Shown: positions 1 through 9,408 of the stretch, in pieces | How the letters are laid out: every line of letters starts with the position of its first letter | Numbering within the stretch: the first letter of the stretch is position 1 | From: Bacteroidota bacterium | GTDB taxonomy: Bacteria > Bacteroidota > JABWAT01 | Reading direction: 5' to 3' | Length of the DNA stretch: 64,000 nucleotides | Assembly: GCA_013360915.1 (NCBI GenBank) | Contig: JABWAT010000008.1 | Location: 1-64,000 of the forward strand | Translations under genes and position numbers: made by a program | The notes under the pieces: model-generated | Told to the model about the DNA's origin: nothing | Seen by the model: the letters and a program-made list of their open reading frames with translations, nothing else | The model's database searches: none

Positions 1-198
1 ACCGGCAGACTGGGCAAAGTAGGCGTTGGCCGAATTTCCCACGTAGATGGATTCCGTCGGCTTCTGGAAAACTGGTTTCCGGTAAGCGCTTTCGGAGATA
101 CCTTTATCTGCAATTGCAACAGCCTTCGTCCCGTCGTTACCGGCAAGGGCGGCAACAGAAACGAGAAGAGCTGTTCCGAGCAGTAAAGTTTTTTTCAT
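1..198 (-). CDS. Partial secreted protein (N-terminus only)
   Basis: This reading frame is open from the window edge to an ATG at 196-198 and encodes the first 66 residues of a protein whose remainder lies outside the window. It starts with a typical signal peptide (MKKTLLLGTALLVSVAALAG), so the product is exported. The visible mature part is polar and has no family motif I recognise. A strong AGGAGG ribosome-binding site sits a few bases before the ATG, and a near-consensus promoter lies about 65-90 bp upstream (263-291). In this genome many such proteins end in a T9SS-type sorting domain, but that cannot be checked here. The gene call is solid and the function is unknown. Confidence 0.8.
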   Translation of the reverse strand, partial: MKKTLLLGTALLVSVAALAGNDGTKAVAIADKGISESAYRKPVFQKPTESIYVGNSANAYFAQSAG

Positions 199-262
199 AA
201 ACTTCCTCCTAAAGTTATGAGATGGTTGTGATGGTATAGCAGCAACATCTGCTATGAAAGTA

Positions 263-291
263 ATTATAGCGGTTCCACTGAATAAAATCAA
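263..291 (-). promoter_or_regulatory. Sigma-70-like promoter of the partial secreted gene
   Basis: Read on the minus strand there is TTGATT (286-291), a 17-bp spacer and a perfect TATAAT (263-268). The expected start near 256 leaves a 5' leader of about 57 nt before the ATG at 198. This is a classical E. coli-style promoter, unlike the TAnnTTTG boxes seen before several housekeeping genes in the window. Confidence 0.65.
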
Positions 292-501
292 TACATATTT
301 AGCTTTTTTGTCGGGTTACTTTTTTGTGCACCCTGTCAGATTGTGTCACTTTTACCTTAAAATGACGGTCAGATTGTGACGGAGGTCATCTTTCATTAAT
401 AGAACGGACGCTCCTTTACAGAACAGTCCGTCCACAGTCAGGTCCGCTTTTTCGCCTCTAAAAGGAATGGTGGTACAAGTTCATCCAGATACCTGACAGG
501 T

Positions 502-534
502 AAAAAAAAAGGGCTGCCGGTTGGCAGCCCTTTT
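502..534 (-). terminator. Rho-independent terminator after the PorV-like gene
   Basis: An 8-bp perfect stem GGGCTGCC/GGCAGCCC (511-518 with 523-530) has a 4-nt loop. On the minus strand it is followed by nine T residues (502-510 read as complement). It lies 22 bp past the stop of the gene ending at 557 and closes the LacI/TonB/PorV unit. Confidence 0.9.
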
Positions 535-556
535 CATAATTAATCGTATTCAGGGG

Positions 557-1567
557 TCAGAACTGAAGACTGAGACCGTAGACTGTGATACCATCAAACA
601 GTTCCATCTGTGAGTGAGAAACATCGAACTTCAGGTTATACCCAAAGATCGGATAGGCGATTCCGACTCCGAATGCAAGTCCTTCCTGGGACTCACCACG
701 GAACAGATTCTTCATACCCACACGCAGAAAGACGTTGTCATTGAAACCATATTCGGTACCAATGTTGACGGACTCATTGTGGTTACTCGGGCGTTGAGCA
801 TCCGCCGCAATAATCAGGCTGTTCATGTCATCCCGGTACACATCCATGGCGAGTCCGACCCTGAAAAAGATCGGCAATGGCCAGTATTCGGTTTTCAGAG
901 CGGTGGAAATCTTTCCATTGTTTCCTGAGGATGATGGATCATCATCGTAAGATTTGAAAAGATCCTTGCCTTCATAGCGCATGTCCTGGCCGAAGTTTGA
1001 TACCGACATTCCGAGTTTCAGACCATTCCACTGGAAATTGTAGAGAAGTCCGAGATCCAGAGCAAAGGCACTGGCCGTTTCGTGCCAGATCTGGCTGCGA
1101 ATGTACTTGGCTGTACCACCCAGTGTGAACTGCTCGGTAAGTGCATGAGAGTAAGTCACCCCGACGAACAGATCAGAGGCATCCCACCGTTCACCGGTTC
1201 CATCCTCATCCAGTTCAGTCACCACTTCTTCCTCGCCATAGCTGAGACGGCCAAACTGCAGACCGATCACGCTGGCATCGGTTACCGCAATGGTGGCACC
1301 CAGCCAGTCATACTTTGAACCGACCAGCCAGTTTGTTTTTGTGAAATAAACCTCATTTCTGGGCTTGGAACCGGCAGCTCCCGGATTCCAGTACAGCGAT
1401 GAAGCACCGGTTTTGGAAGCCACAACGGCACTTCCCATCCCGATGGCATCCGGACCGATACCGATACCCAGGAAGGTGGCGGTGCTGGTCCCGACTTTTG
1501 ACTGGCCCATGGCCACCGAGGTGACCAGTATCAGGGCAAGTCCAATGAAAGAGAAACGTGTTTTCAT
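557..1567 (-). CDS. PorV/PorQ-family outer-membrane protein
   Basis: 336 residues with a signal peptide (cleavage near SVAMGQS). The mature start runs through FLGIGIGPDAIGMGSA and then WNPGAAG, the hallmark of the UPF0164/PorV-PorQ family of FadL-like outer-membrane barrels linked to type IX secretion. The C-terminus ends in aromatic Phe (LSLQF), as expected for a barrel. It is the last gene of the unit LacI > TonB receptor > 1314-aa secreted protein > this gene, 20 bp after its neighbour, and is followed by a strong terminator. By family knowledge such proteins either shuttle T9SS cargo or act as generic OM barrels. Its position next to a large exported protein suggests a dedicated role in handling that protein, which is inference. 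Confidence 0.8.
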   Translation of the reverse strand: MKTRFSFIGLALILVTSVAMGQSKVGTSTATFLGIGIGPDAIGMGSAVVASKTGASSLYWNPGAAGSKPRNEVYFTKTNWLVGSKYDWLGATIAVTDASVIGLQFGRLSYGEEEVVTELDEDGTGERWDASDLFVGVTYSHALTEQFTLGGTAKYIRSQIWHETASAFALDLGLLYNFQWNGLKLGMSVSNFGQDMRYEGKDLFKSYDDDPSSSGNNGKISTALKTEYWPLPIFFRVGLAMDVYRDDMNSLIIAADAQRPSNHNESVNIGTEYGFNDNVFLRVGMKNLFRGESQEGLAFGVGIAYPIFGYNLKFDVSHSQMELFDGITVYGLSLQF

Positions 1568-1587
1568 AGTTTAATCAACCTTCCTGG

Positions 1588-4500
1588 TTATTTAATGACC
1601 CCGATTTTGCCTTCTTTTTTGCCGTATTTAGATTCTACCACGTAGAAGTAAATACCGGCTGCCACATCCAGGTTCTCCTTCGTACGGAGATCCCAGTACA
1701 CCGACCCGTTGAAGATGGATCCGTCAGCATACAGTGTACGGACCAAATCACCGGCCGTGGTGAAAATGTAGATTTTGGCATCATTCGGAACATGACGAAA
1801 CTCGATCCGGCGTTCACCCCGACCGCTTGTTACGTTGGGCGGCAGCGGATTTTCAATGCTCGACATGGCCACATACGGATTCGGAACCACCTTGATCTTC
1901 ATCATTTCCTGTTTGACCACTGATTCGGCATCCAGTTTGGGCGCCTTGGTTGTAAACTCGAACACGTTTGCTGAATACAACGGTTTCGAGAAGGTGATCT
2001 TCAGTTTCATGGCAGAACTTGTGATGGTGGTGTTGTAAGAACCTGTCATCAGAAAGGATGCCACCAACAGGTGCAGAGAATCATTGAGGGTATAATAGTT
2101 GTTGGGCGAATTGTAACCACGTTTTTGTGGCAGCAAATCAAGCAGAACAACCTGATCCCCTCTCGAAAGGGCACCAGTTGTATTTCCTGAACGAGGGAGA
2201 TACAGGAATGGTGCATCCTGACCAGTGATGGTATTGACCACTTTGAATTTTGTAGGTCTCGATGGAACGTTGGTCGTTACCAGACGGCCTGCGGTGCTGT
2301 TACTGATATCCGTATCACTGAAGGAAATTTCGTAGGTATTCGGCAGGAATGTGTAATACACAAAATTGGCACCTGCTTTTACCACATCCTTCGAGAATGA
2401 CAATTTCAGCGAAGTGGTATCACCAAAGAATCCGGTTTCAGAACCAATGCGCACTGAATCTATCGGAACGTTTTTGATTGAGTCATACCTGCGCCAGTCA
2501 TTTTTAAACGCAAGTGTTACACCATCGAAGGTGACATCATCTGCATTAGACCGGAAGTTGGTTTCATCAAAGGCCGGATTATTGGCCATATAGGGGCTTT
2601 CGTAAACAGGGAAGGCTTTGTAAGTGAAATTATAAACCTTGTCGGCTACGAATGGGAAGTCTACCCCTTTTATGGCAATGATCCGACCTGTCCTTGGATC
2701 AGCCCGGAAGGTATTGCGTGGGAGTATTACACCTGAAGGATCCTTCACAACCAGAGTAGTGGTATCCAGTCGCTGACCGGTGCGAGAAAGGGCAATCAGT
2801 CCCGAACCGTCATACTGAATCGATTCAGATTCTTCCGTTTCTTTTCTTACAGTATAAGAAGTGGTAAGGGGAATCAATTCAGATGGATCATTGGAATCGA
2901 TTAAAGTATCGGCATCGTTAGACACTCCATCATTTGAAATGTCTTTAAAAGTGATTTGATAGGTTGCATTATCAATCAGCCGACTATCATCGACCACTTT
3001 AACCGTTACAGTTGAATTGGTGGGACGTCCAATATTGGTAACCGGAAAGGTTGATTCAGAATCAAAACCAGCGACCCGATGGTTTGGTACTGCAACAACA
3101 GTGTTGATATCCGTGATATATTCCCCGCTTGAGAGTTGGCGGATAAATTTGGTGTTTTCCGACGGATAAATCCCTGCAGTGTCAACACCGCGGTCATAGG
3201 CCACGACTGCATAGAAATAAGTTTCACCATTGACCACACTTTCATCCACGAAGGAGTGAGCTAAACCAACTTCATCATCCCCCAAATAGTAAGAATAACC
3301 AGATGCACTCTGGAAATCATCATTGGACGGAATAAAGTAGCCAGAAACACCATTTTTTGGGATATCAAACTGTGCGAGCGGCTGATAGCCAACTGCCTCG
3401 CCGCTTGCATCGGTTATAGTGCGGATATCTTCAAAGTTAGGATCTAGGGAACGGTAGACCCGATACCCTTCAAAATCCCTTATTCTCAATACCGGGTCAA
3501 TCGTAGCCTCGGATTCACGTCCCCAATGAAGGGTAACCTTTTTATCACCAACCACTGCTTTTACAAGGGGTCTCCGGGGAGCTGTAGGAAATTGGTAGTT
3601 GGCGTCATAGATGATCTGGACGACCTTCCTGTTTTTATAAAAATCTTTCAGATCGCTTCCATACAAAAGTGCAAAAGAGAACCGTTCGGTTTGTTTGGAT
3701 AGAAGCGGAAATACGCCAGACCCAAAGGTAAAGTCACCATCTTCACCCCGAATGGCTTTTCCGTTCACAAATATTTCTGGAACGGAGAAAAATCCGGGAC
3801 GCAGGCGATTCCACAAGGTTTCGTCATTCTTCAAGTCAATGTCGTTGGCAGGGGAAAAATATTCAAAGGAGGTCAGTCCAATCTGATCGGACTCACTCAC
3901 ATCCAACGCATCAAAATTGGGTTCTCCTGGTGTTGGAATTCCGTCATTCTGACCGTTATCAATATTTTCAGCATCACCATCAGCTCCAACATCATCCCAA
4001 AGAGAAGACCAATCCCGATCGTTGTCTATTCCGTCATCCCGACGTTCATCGATCAGCAGATCTGCGCCACCGGCACCGGTTTTATAATTGACATAGGCTG
4101 TTGGTACAATTTCATCGAACAGCACGTTGTCATTCTGATCCTTTTTAAACTGACGATAATGAACAAAATAGTTCTCATCAATGAGACCATCGAAATCGTT
4201 ATCCACCCCGTCAAAGGCATTTTCTGCAATCACTTCGGTCACATAGGTTCCAACACCACCCGGGCGAGGAACGGTCTTCTTAACCAGATGACCTTCTGAA
4301 AGGCGTGTGATACCGGGAACAATATTCACCGGGGTTTTCATACCAAGGGTGGTGAGAGAAAACGGGGTGGAAGGTACTGTGACCTGAGTCCGTTTAAATA
4401 CCGGGATTTTTTTATTGTAGGCAGCTACAAACACCGAGTCGCGGCTGATGGTGATCAGCACATCACCGCTTTGAATAATTTTGGTTGTGTCAAAATCGGA

Positions 4501-5532
4501 TGGAGTAAACTGCGGTGATGCTTTGCTGGCATCGCGGTCATTATCAATTCCGTCGAAGGGGTTGCCCGGTGATTCGAGAAAGGCGTAGCCAACATAGCCG
4601 ACTTTACGACCCACCCAATTCGGATTACGTCTGTTATCATTCGGGTAGTCCCAGGAATAAACCAGGTTGTTTTTTACATCGAAAAAAGAGGCATCGTCAT
4701 CATATTCACGAGGTGCATCATCGGTTCCGGTTACTCCCACATAGGTACCGCAGATCAGACCGAAAATGGCCTTTTCATAGTCCATGGTGGAAGTGTTGTT
4801 AATTTCGTATAACCAGAAGATGCAATCCTGAGCCAGGAATTGAGCCCATTGCAAACCACGAACCTTCACATCCAGTCCCATTCCCTTGCGGGCAGGTTCT
4901 GCAGAATTGGGAACGTGATTGAAGGGAGCCCGATTAAATTCATCATCAGAATGATCATCCATGACAAAATAAGATTCCTGATCAGCACCAGCAAAAGGCC
5001 CGAAATAGCCATTCCATTTGCGGTTGTAGGAAGCATCACGATCGGGCCAGGTTGCCGGCCAGGTGCTTGGATTGATGCTGGTTGCAATGGCTCCCTGATC
5101 ACGGTTAGCATAGCCAGGCTTGGGTTGGAAGGTCCAGGGCAATCCCTCAGGGCTTTGTTCCTGTGCCTTTGCAGGGCGTGCAACGTTTGAAATGACCACA
5201 GAGTGATAGATACTGTCCTTATTAGAGGCAATCAGACTGTTGATCAGCGGATCATTGGGTGTGACGTTCTTCATTCTGGCTTCGACACCAATCATGAGGG
5301 AGATATCACCAATGTATCCGTTGTTATCATAAATCCAGGCGCCCCGAGGTCCGCCGGAAGAAGGCTGACCAATGACACCGGCATTACTGAAAACGGTTTT
5401 CACCAGATTACCTGAGTGAACTCCGGTTTTCTGGTTGGTTGCATTTCCATATCCGCTTGTCTGAGCCATCCCGGTAAAGGGAATCACCAGACCTGCAACC
5501 AGGAAAAGTGAAAGTTGAATTAATTTCTTCAT
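1588..5532 (-). CDS. Large secreted protein with Asp-rich calcium-type repeats, Fn3-like and C-terminal sorting-like domain
   Basis: 1314 residues with a clear signal peptide (MKKLIQLSLFLVAGLVIPFTGMAQ). At least three copies of a D-G-[IV]-D-N-D-x-D motif occur (roughly residues 330, 440 and 500), resembling thrombospondin type 3 calcium loops, followed by another Asp/Asn-rich stretch to about 555. An Fn3-like segment (FEGYRVYRS) follows around 690-800. The last ~100 residues begin IKVVPNPY and contain IYIFTTAGDLVRTL and AAGIYFYVVES, a FlgD-Ig/T9SS-like C-terminal domain. It sits between the TonB receptor (18 bp upstream) and the PorV-like gene. SD GGAG lies 9 nt before the ATG. It is likely a surface protein partnering the receptor in place of a SusD lipoprotein; that role is inferred. 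Confidence 0.8.
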   Translation of the reverse strand: MKKLIQLSLFLVAGLVIPFTGMAQTSGYGNATNQKTGVHSGNLVKTVFSNAGVIGQPSSGGPRGAWIYDNNGYIGDISLMIGVEARMKNVTPNDPLINSLIASNKDSIYHSVVISNVARPAKAQEQSPEGLPWTFQPKPGYANRDQGAIATSINPSTWPATWPDRDASYNRKWNGYFGPFAGADQESYFVMDDHSDDEFNRAPFNHVPNSAEPARKGMGLDVKVRGLQWAQFLAQDCIFWLYEINNTSTMDYEKAIFGLICGTYVGVTGTDDAPREYDDDASFFDVKNNLVYSWDYPNDNRRNPNWVGRKVGYVGYAFLESPGNPFDGIDNDRDASKASPQFTPSDFDTTKIIQSGDVLITISRDSVFVAAYNKKIPVFKRTQVTVPSTPFSLTTLGMKTPVNIVPGITRLSEGHLVKKTVPRPGGVGTYVTEVIAENAFDGVDNDFDGLIDENYFVHYRQFKKDQNDNVLFDEIVPTAYVNYKTGAGGADLLIDERRDDGIDNDRDWSSLWDDVGADGDAENIDNGQNDGIPTPGEPNFDALDVSESDQIGLTSFEYFSPANDIDLKNDETLWNRLRPGFFSVPEIFVNGKAIRGEDGDFTFGSGVFPLLSKQTERFSFALLYGSDLKDFYKNRKVVQIIYDANYQFPTAPRRPLVKAVVGDKKVTLHWGRESEATIDPVLRIRDFEGYRVYRSLDPNFEDIRTITDASGEAVGYQPLAQFDIPKNGVSGYFIPSNDDFQSASGYSYYLGDDEVGLAHSFVDESVVNGETYFYAVVAYDRGVDTAGIYPSENTKFIRQLSSGEYITDINTVVAVPNHRVAGFDSESTFPVTNIGRPTNSTVTVKVVDDSRLIDNATYQITFKDISNDGVSNDADTLIDSNDPSELIPLTTSYTVRKETEESESIQYDGSGLIALSRTGQRLDTTTLVVKDPSGVILPRNTFRADPRTGRIIAIKGVDFPFVADKVYNFTYKAFPVYESPYMANNPAFDETNFRSNADDVTFDGVTLAFKNDWRRYDSIKNVPIDSVRIGSETGFFGDTTSLKLSFSKDVVKAGANFVYYTFLPNTYEISFSDTDISNSTAGRLVTTNVPSRPTKFKVVNTITGQDAPFLYLPRSGNTTGALSRGDQVVLLDLLPQKRGYNSPNNYYTLNDSLHLLVASFLMTGSYNTTITSSAMKLKITFSKPLYSANVFEFTTKAPKLDAESVVKQEMMKIKVVPNPYVAMSSIENPLPPNVTSGRGERRIEFRHVPNDAKIYIFTTAGDLVRTLYADGSIFNGSVYWDLRTKENLDVAAGIYFYVVESKYGKKEGKIGVIK

Positions 5533-5550
5533 GTAGAAACTCCGGAGATG

Positions 5551-8346
5551 TTAGAAATTATAAGTCACGCCAAATTCGATCAGGCGGGGTGCTGAGTAAT
5601 TCTGAGGATTGGTGAACCATTCATCCAATGTATTCACACCCTTCAGATCTGGATTCAACCGTTCTGCATTCAGCTGATCTACAGTAAAGCCTGAGCGACC
5701 GGAGTCATCAAAGACACCATATTCATTCAGGGTATCGAACAGGTTATAGACCCGTGCAAATATGGTCATGCTTCCGTACCCTTCAGGCATTCCCAAATTA
5801 TAATACCCACGTACATCCACGTTGACGTTGGAGGGCTTGATTTCACTGTTGGTCAGAATGGTTGCAGCATCCTGGCTGGTGCGCGGGGTATAGGGTTGAC
5901 CGCTGCCAAAAGTCATGATGGTGGAAACACCCCAGTCTTTCTGGCTGTAATTCACGGTAGCATTGACAGTATGGGTCTGGTCCCAATCAAGGGCAACCAG
6001 TTTCACTTCTGGCTCAAGACCACCGGCAATGGCATTCCGGGCGGCATCGGGGTTGGAAGCCGTTCCTTTGGCAATCTGGTAGGTATAATCAAGGGTCACT
6101 CCCAGTCCATCGGTCATCCGTTGGTTGAGGGTCAGGATGAAACCGCGGATGAAAGCGAAGTCAGAGTTGACCAGCTGAGAATACTGACGGGTACCGCCAA
6201 ACATGATGATTTCATCGGCACGGGTACCAGAAAGATCACGATAGTCGCGGAAATAGACCGTGGCATCGAGGGCCATGTCTGAAGTCAGTTGCTGGTTCAG
6301 ACCCACTTCCATCGACACGTTACGTTCCGGTTTCAGGTCGGAGTTTCCAGCCACACCCTGGTTTCCGCTGCCAAGTCCGAATTTGTAATTGGCATTGCGG
6401 TATAAAAGGTCAAAATTCGGGAACTGGTAGAAATGACCGTAGGAGAAATAAATCTTACCCTGATCGGTAATCGGGAAGGCGGCACCGATCCGTGGACTGA
6501 TCTGATATTTGGCTTCAGTATCCTTCCACCAGTATTTCTCACGGGCTTCCACTGATTTTTTATTTCCATCACTGAACTCGCTGTCGTCAATCTTTCCATC
6601 CGAATTCAGATCATTATAGATATTGATGGGTTTCAGCGGGTTGTAAATACTTGGATCGGTCGGATCATTCAGAACCTTTCCTGCTGCATCGAACCAGTCG
6701 AACCGGATTCCGATATTCAGGATAAAATTATCAAGCTCCACTTTGTCCTGAATGTAGGCCGAAAATTCCTGCGGGGAGCGCTCATACAAATCGGTATTGA
6801 ATGTGTTATTGCCATCATACCGGGTTTGAATGTAAGGGCTGTTCCCCACGGTAGGTGCAAAATTTTCCTGCGAAGAAACAGGCAGAACCGTCCGTGATAG
6901 GAAATCGATCATGTGGTACTTATACTCGAAACCAGCTTTGATCTGGTGCTCATTGTTCACCTGACTCCACAAATCAGATTTGAAGGAGAAGCTGCGGCTT
7001 TCACGCTGGAACTGGCCCATATCGACACCACCCACCGAGAAAGTGAAAGGGGCAACCTGATTATTCAGTGAAGGATGAACGTATTTTGAGCTGAGGCCAT
7101 CATACACATAATTTTCAAAAAACTTGTTGAATCCGCTCACAGACACTGTATAGAAAGTGCTGGCAGTGAGTGTATGGGTCAATGTGGAAATCATGGTATG
7201 AGAAGTCTGGTAATTGGTCCGGATGGCATCGGGATTATAAACATAGAAGCGGTTATAATCTTTCCATTGCCGATCCTCATACATGTAGTTAACCGAGGTT
7301 TTGATACTGGTTGAAACGGGCCAGGTCAGTTTCATTTGCCCGGAAATCCGGCTGGAGTTATTCATGGCAACATATTTGTTGTCACCAAGAGACTGAAAAC
7401 CTGCATCCCGTCCAAGGGAGTCCTGTGCCAAGAAATTGTCGGGATTGAATTTCCGTTTTCCATACAGATGGCCGCCGAAATTGACAAACCGTCCAACCGC
7501 AAAGAAATAGAGGTTGTTGTTGGTGTAAGGAACCGGGCCGCTGAACGTTCCCTCATAATTCTGAATATTGAAGGGATTGAAATAATCTTCTTTCGGGAAG
7601 ATGTCATCATTACCGGTGATGTAGTCACCATAATAAACCGTAGCCGATCCCTCATATTTATTAGTACCATCCTTGGTAGCCACGTTGATCACCGCAGACA
7701 TGGCCTGTCCGTACTCAGCGTTAAATGCACCAGAGATCACCTGAAGCTCACTGACGATGTTTTTGTTCACATCAACGACTGCGGATCCGTCAAATTTATC
7801 GGTTACGGGTACCCCATCAATCATATAGGCCACTTCACCGGTACGACCGCCGCGGAAGTGTCCGTTGACGTTACCAGCCTGAAGCGACACGACCTGAGCC
7901 AACTCGGTTACCGGAAGGGCCGAAATCTGATCTCCCGACACGATGGCGGTGGATGCAGTTAAGTCCTTCTGAACCAGCGGGCGTTCGGCAGTGATGAGAA
8001 TTTCCCCCTCCAGTGCCAGAACCTCGGCACTGAGCTGCACATCAATTCGGGCGGTGAGTCCGATGGAGACCCGCACGTTGCTGATGGTCTTGCTGGAGTA
8101 TCCCACGTAGGAAACCCGGAGGGTATAGACACCCGGGGGAACGTTAAGGATATTGTAATTCCCCTCAAAGTCGGTGGCAGCACCGAGGCTGGTTCCGACA
8201 ACGAGTACGCTGGCTCCGATGAGTTCCTCGCCGGATTGCTGGTCAGTAATCTTTCCAGCAATTTTTCCGGTCTGAGCAAACACCGGGGATGAAATGGCTG
8301 CTATTAAAGCAGCCAGGATGAATTGTCCCAATCGCTTGGTAATCAT
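5551..8346 (-). CDS. TonB-dependent receptor with carboxypeptidase-like N-terminal domain
   Basis: 931 residues. Signal peptide, then a CarboxypepD_reg-like beta-sandwich (KIAGKITDQQSGEELIGASV through PPGVYTLRVSYVGY, about 27-105). A TonB-box-like stretch (EGEILITAERP) follows, then a plug domain (about 130-235, with RGGRTGEVAYMIDGVP) and a 22-strand-type barrel ending in Phe (EFGVTYNF). The family actively imports ligands such as oligosaccharides, siderophores or cobalamin across the outer membrane using TonB energy. No SusD-like lipoprotein is adjacent. The LacI-family gene immediately upstream (30 bp) suggests a carbohydrate substrate. SD GGAG lies 11 nt before the ATG. Family call is firm; substrate is unknown. 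Confidence 0.93.
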   Translation of the reverse strand: MITKRLGQFILAALIAAISSPVFAQTGKIAGKITDQQSGEELIGASVLVVGTSLGAATDFEGNYNILNVPPGVYTLRVSYVGYSSKTISNVRVSIGLTARIDVQLSAEVLALEGEILITAERPLVQKDLTASTAIVSGDQISALPVTELAQVVSLQAGNVNGHFRGGRTGEVAYMIDGVPVTDKFDGSAVVDVNKNIVSELQVISGAFNAEYGQAMSAVINVATKDGTNKYEGSATVYYGDYITGNDDIFPKEDYFNPFNIQNYEGTFSGPVPYTNNNLYFFAVGRFVNFGGHLYGKRKFNPDNFLAQDSLGRDAGFQSLGDNKYVAMNNSSRISGQMKLTWPVSTSIKTSVNYMYEDRQWKDYNRFYVYNPDAIRTNYQTSHTMISTLTHTLTASTFYTVSVSGFNKFFENYVYDGLSSKYVHPSLNNQVAPFTFSVGGVDMGQFQRESRSFSFKSDLWSQVNNEHQIKAGFEYKYHMIDFLSRTVLPVSSQENFAPTVGNSPYIQTRYDGNNTFNTDLYERSPQEFSAYIQDKVELDNFILNIGIRFDWFDAAGKVLNDPTDPSIYNPLKPINIYNDLNSDGKIDDSEFSDGNKKSVEAREKYWWKDTEAKYQISPRIGAAFPITDQGKIYFSYGHFYQFPNFDLLYRNANYKFGLGSGNQGVAGNSDLKPERNVSMEVGLNQQLTSDMALDATVYFRDYRDLSGTRADEIIMFGGTRQYSQLVNSDFAFIRGFILTLNQRMTDGLGVTLDYTYQIAKGTASNPDAARNAIAGGLEPEVKLVALDWDQTHTVNATVNYSQKDWGVSTIMTFGSGQPYTPRTSQDAATILTNSEIKPSNVNVDVRGYYNLGMPEGYGSMTIFARVYNLFDTLNEYGVFDDSGRSGFTVDQLNAERLNPDLKGVNTLDEWFTNPQNYSAPRLIEFGVTYNF

Positions 8347-8376
8347 TGGACACTTACTCCACGGTTAATTAAACAG

Positions 8377-9408
8377 TTAGGCATGAACAGATTGTTTTTC
8401 CATTCCGCACGTTTCCCTGACCACCAGGGTTGGTGAGAAGGTTGTGTGGGAAGGTGGAAAGTCGTTATTCTGGATACGATGGAAAATTTTCTCGACGGCC
8501 AATACCCCCATCTGATACATGGGCTGACGCATGGTGGTGAGTCCGAGGTGTTTGGCCAGTTCAATGTCATCATATCCGATGATGGCGATGTCTTCCGGAG
8601 CAGACAGCTTCCGGTCACGAAGGGCATTCAGGGCTCCGATGGCCTGAATATCCGAAGAAATAAATACGGCATCCGGCAGATCCTCGCGGTTCCGGTCAAT
8701 CAGTTCCATCATGGACTGATAGCCCGCTTCGCGGTTGAATCCGTCATTTTTAAGATTCTTACTGACTTTAAAGTAGCGGTCATTGAAGGTCAGGCGGGCT
8801 TCATCTAGGGCCTTGCGGTATCCGTTGTACCGCATCCGGGCCGGTTCGGATTCCATCGAGGCATTCAGCATGCCGATTTTGCGATACCCGGCCTTGATCA
8901 GATGTTTGGTGGCCACATAGGCACCGTCTTCATTCTGAACGGTGATCGAATCGAATTCGGGATGGTAGGTATCCACCAAAACGGTCGGCATGTTCAGTTC
9001 GCGGAGTTTTTCCTCAAATCCCGGGGCCATTTTCATGGAGTGGTACAGAATCCCATCCACTTTCCCTTTTTGCATGGCCCGGCGCAGGTATTCATCTACC
9101 TGACTGATCTGATTAACACCATACAACATTATATCATATCCCAGCTCGGCCATTTTGTCCTGAACGCCCTGCAGCATTTCCACCTGGAAATAATTGGTGA
9201 AGAACGGCATGATGATGGCGATGGTGTTGGTGCGGCGTTTGGCCAGCCCCTGAGCATAGACGTGTGGCTGGTAATTGAGCTTGCGGGAGATTTCGAGGAT
9301 TCGGTTTTTGGTTTTAGCGGCGATTTTCGGATGGTTGTTCAGTGCACGTGATACCGTGCCAATCCCAACATTGGCTTCACGTGCGATGTCATAAATTGTC
9401 ACTCCCAT
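8377..9408 (-). CDS. LacI-family transcriptional regulator
   Basis: 343 residues from the ATG at 9406-9408. The N-terminal helix-turn-helix is textbook LacI (TIYDIAREANVGIGTVSRAL, then a hinge helix ending QGLAKRRTNTIA). A periplasmic-binding-protein-like sensor domain (about 60-335) follows, with a type-1 fold sequence such as IAIIMPFFTNYF and IGYDDIELA. A longer reading to a TTG at 9456 would add 16 residues ahead of the usual LacI start and would overlap the promoter, so the ATG preceded by GGGGTG is preferred. It is first in the unit with the TonB receptor. LacI regulators normally repress sugar-uptake genes until a sugar binds. GGAAGCGCTT-type sites elsewhere in the window are candidate operators. 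Confidence 0.95.
   Translation of the reverse strand: MGVTIYDIAREANVGIGTVSRALNNHPKIAAKTKNRILEISRKLNYQPHVYAQGLAKRRTNTIAIIMPFFTNYFQVEMLQGVQDKMAELGYDIMLYGVNQISQVDEYLRRAMQKGKVDGILYHSMKMAPGFEEKLRELNMPTVLVDTYHPEFDSITVQNEDGAYVATKHLIKAGYRKIGMLNASMESEPARMRYNGYRKALDEARLTFNDRYFKVSKNLKNDGFNREAGYQSMMELIDRNREDLPDAVFISSDIQAIGALNALRDRKLSAPEDIAIIGYDDIELAKHLGLTTMRQPMYQMGVLAVEKIFHRIQNNDFPPSHTTFSPTLVVRETCGMEKQSVHA

Larger units (their letters stand above)
199..556. other. Intergenic region with promoter, direct repeat and terminator
   Basis: No convincing gene is visible in these 358 bases. They hold the promoter at 263-291, a direct repeat of GTCAGATTGTG (335-345 and 368-378, spaced 33 bp, about three helical turns), a 13-bp palindrome TACCTGACAGGTA at 490-502, and the terminator of the PorV-like gene at 502-534. 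The repeat lies upstream of the promoter for the partial gene and could be an activator site; that is inference from position only. Confidence 0.5.

Noticed and set aside
84-91. AAGCGCTT palindrome like the putative LacI operator
   Set aside because: It lies inside the coding part of the partial gene, 100 bp beyond its start and away from any promoter; an 8-bp palindrome is expected about once by chance in this window.
7336-7962. 208-codon open frame on the plus strand
   Set aside because: It is fully antisense to the conserved plug and barrel of the TonB receptor and has no recognisable domain or ribosome-binding support.
8902-9351. 149-codon open frame on the plus strand
   Set aside because: It is antisense to the LacI-family gene; its composition mirrors the conserved protein on the other strand.
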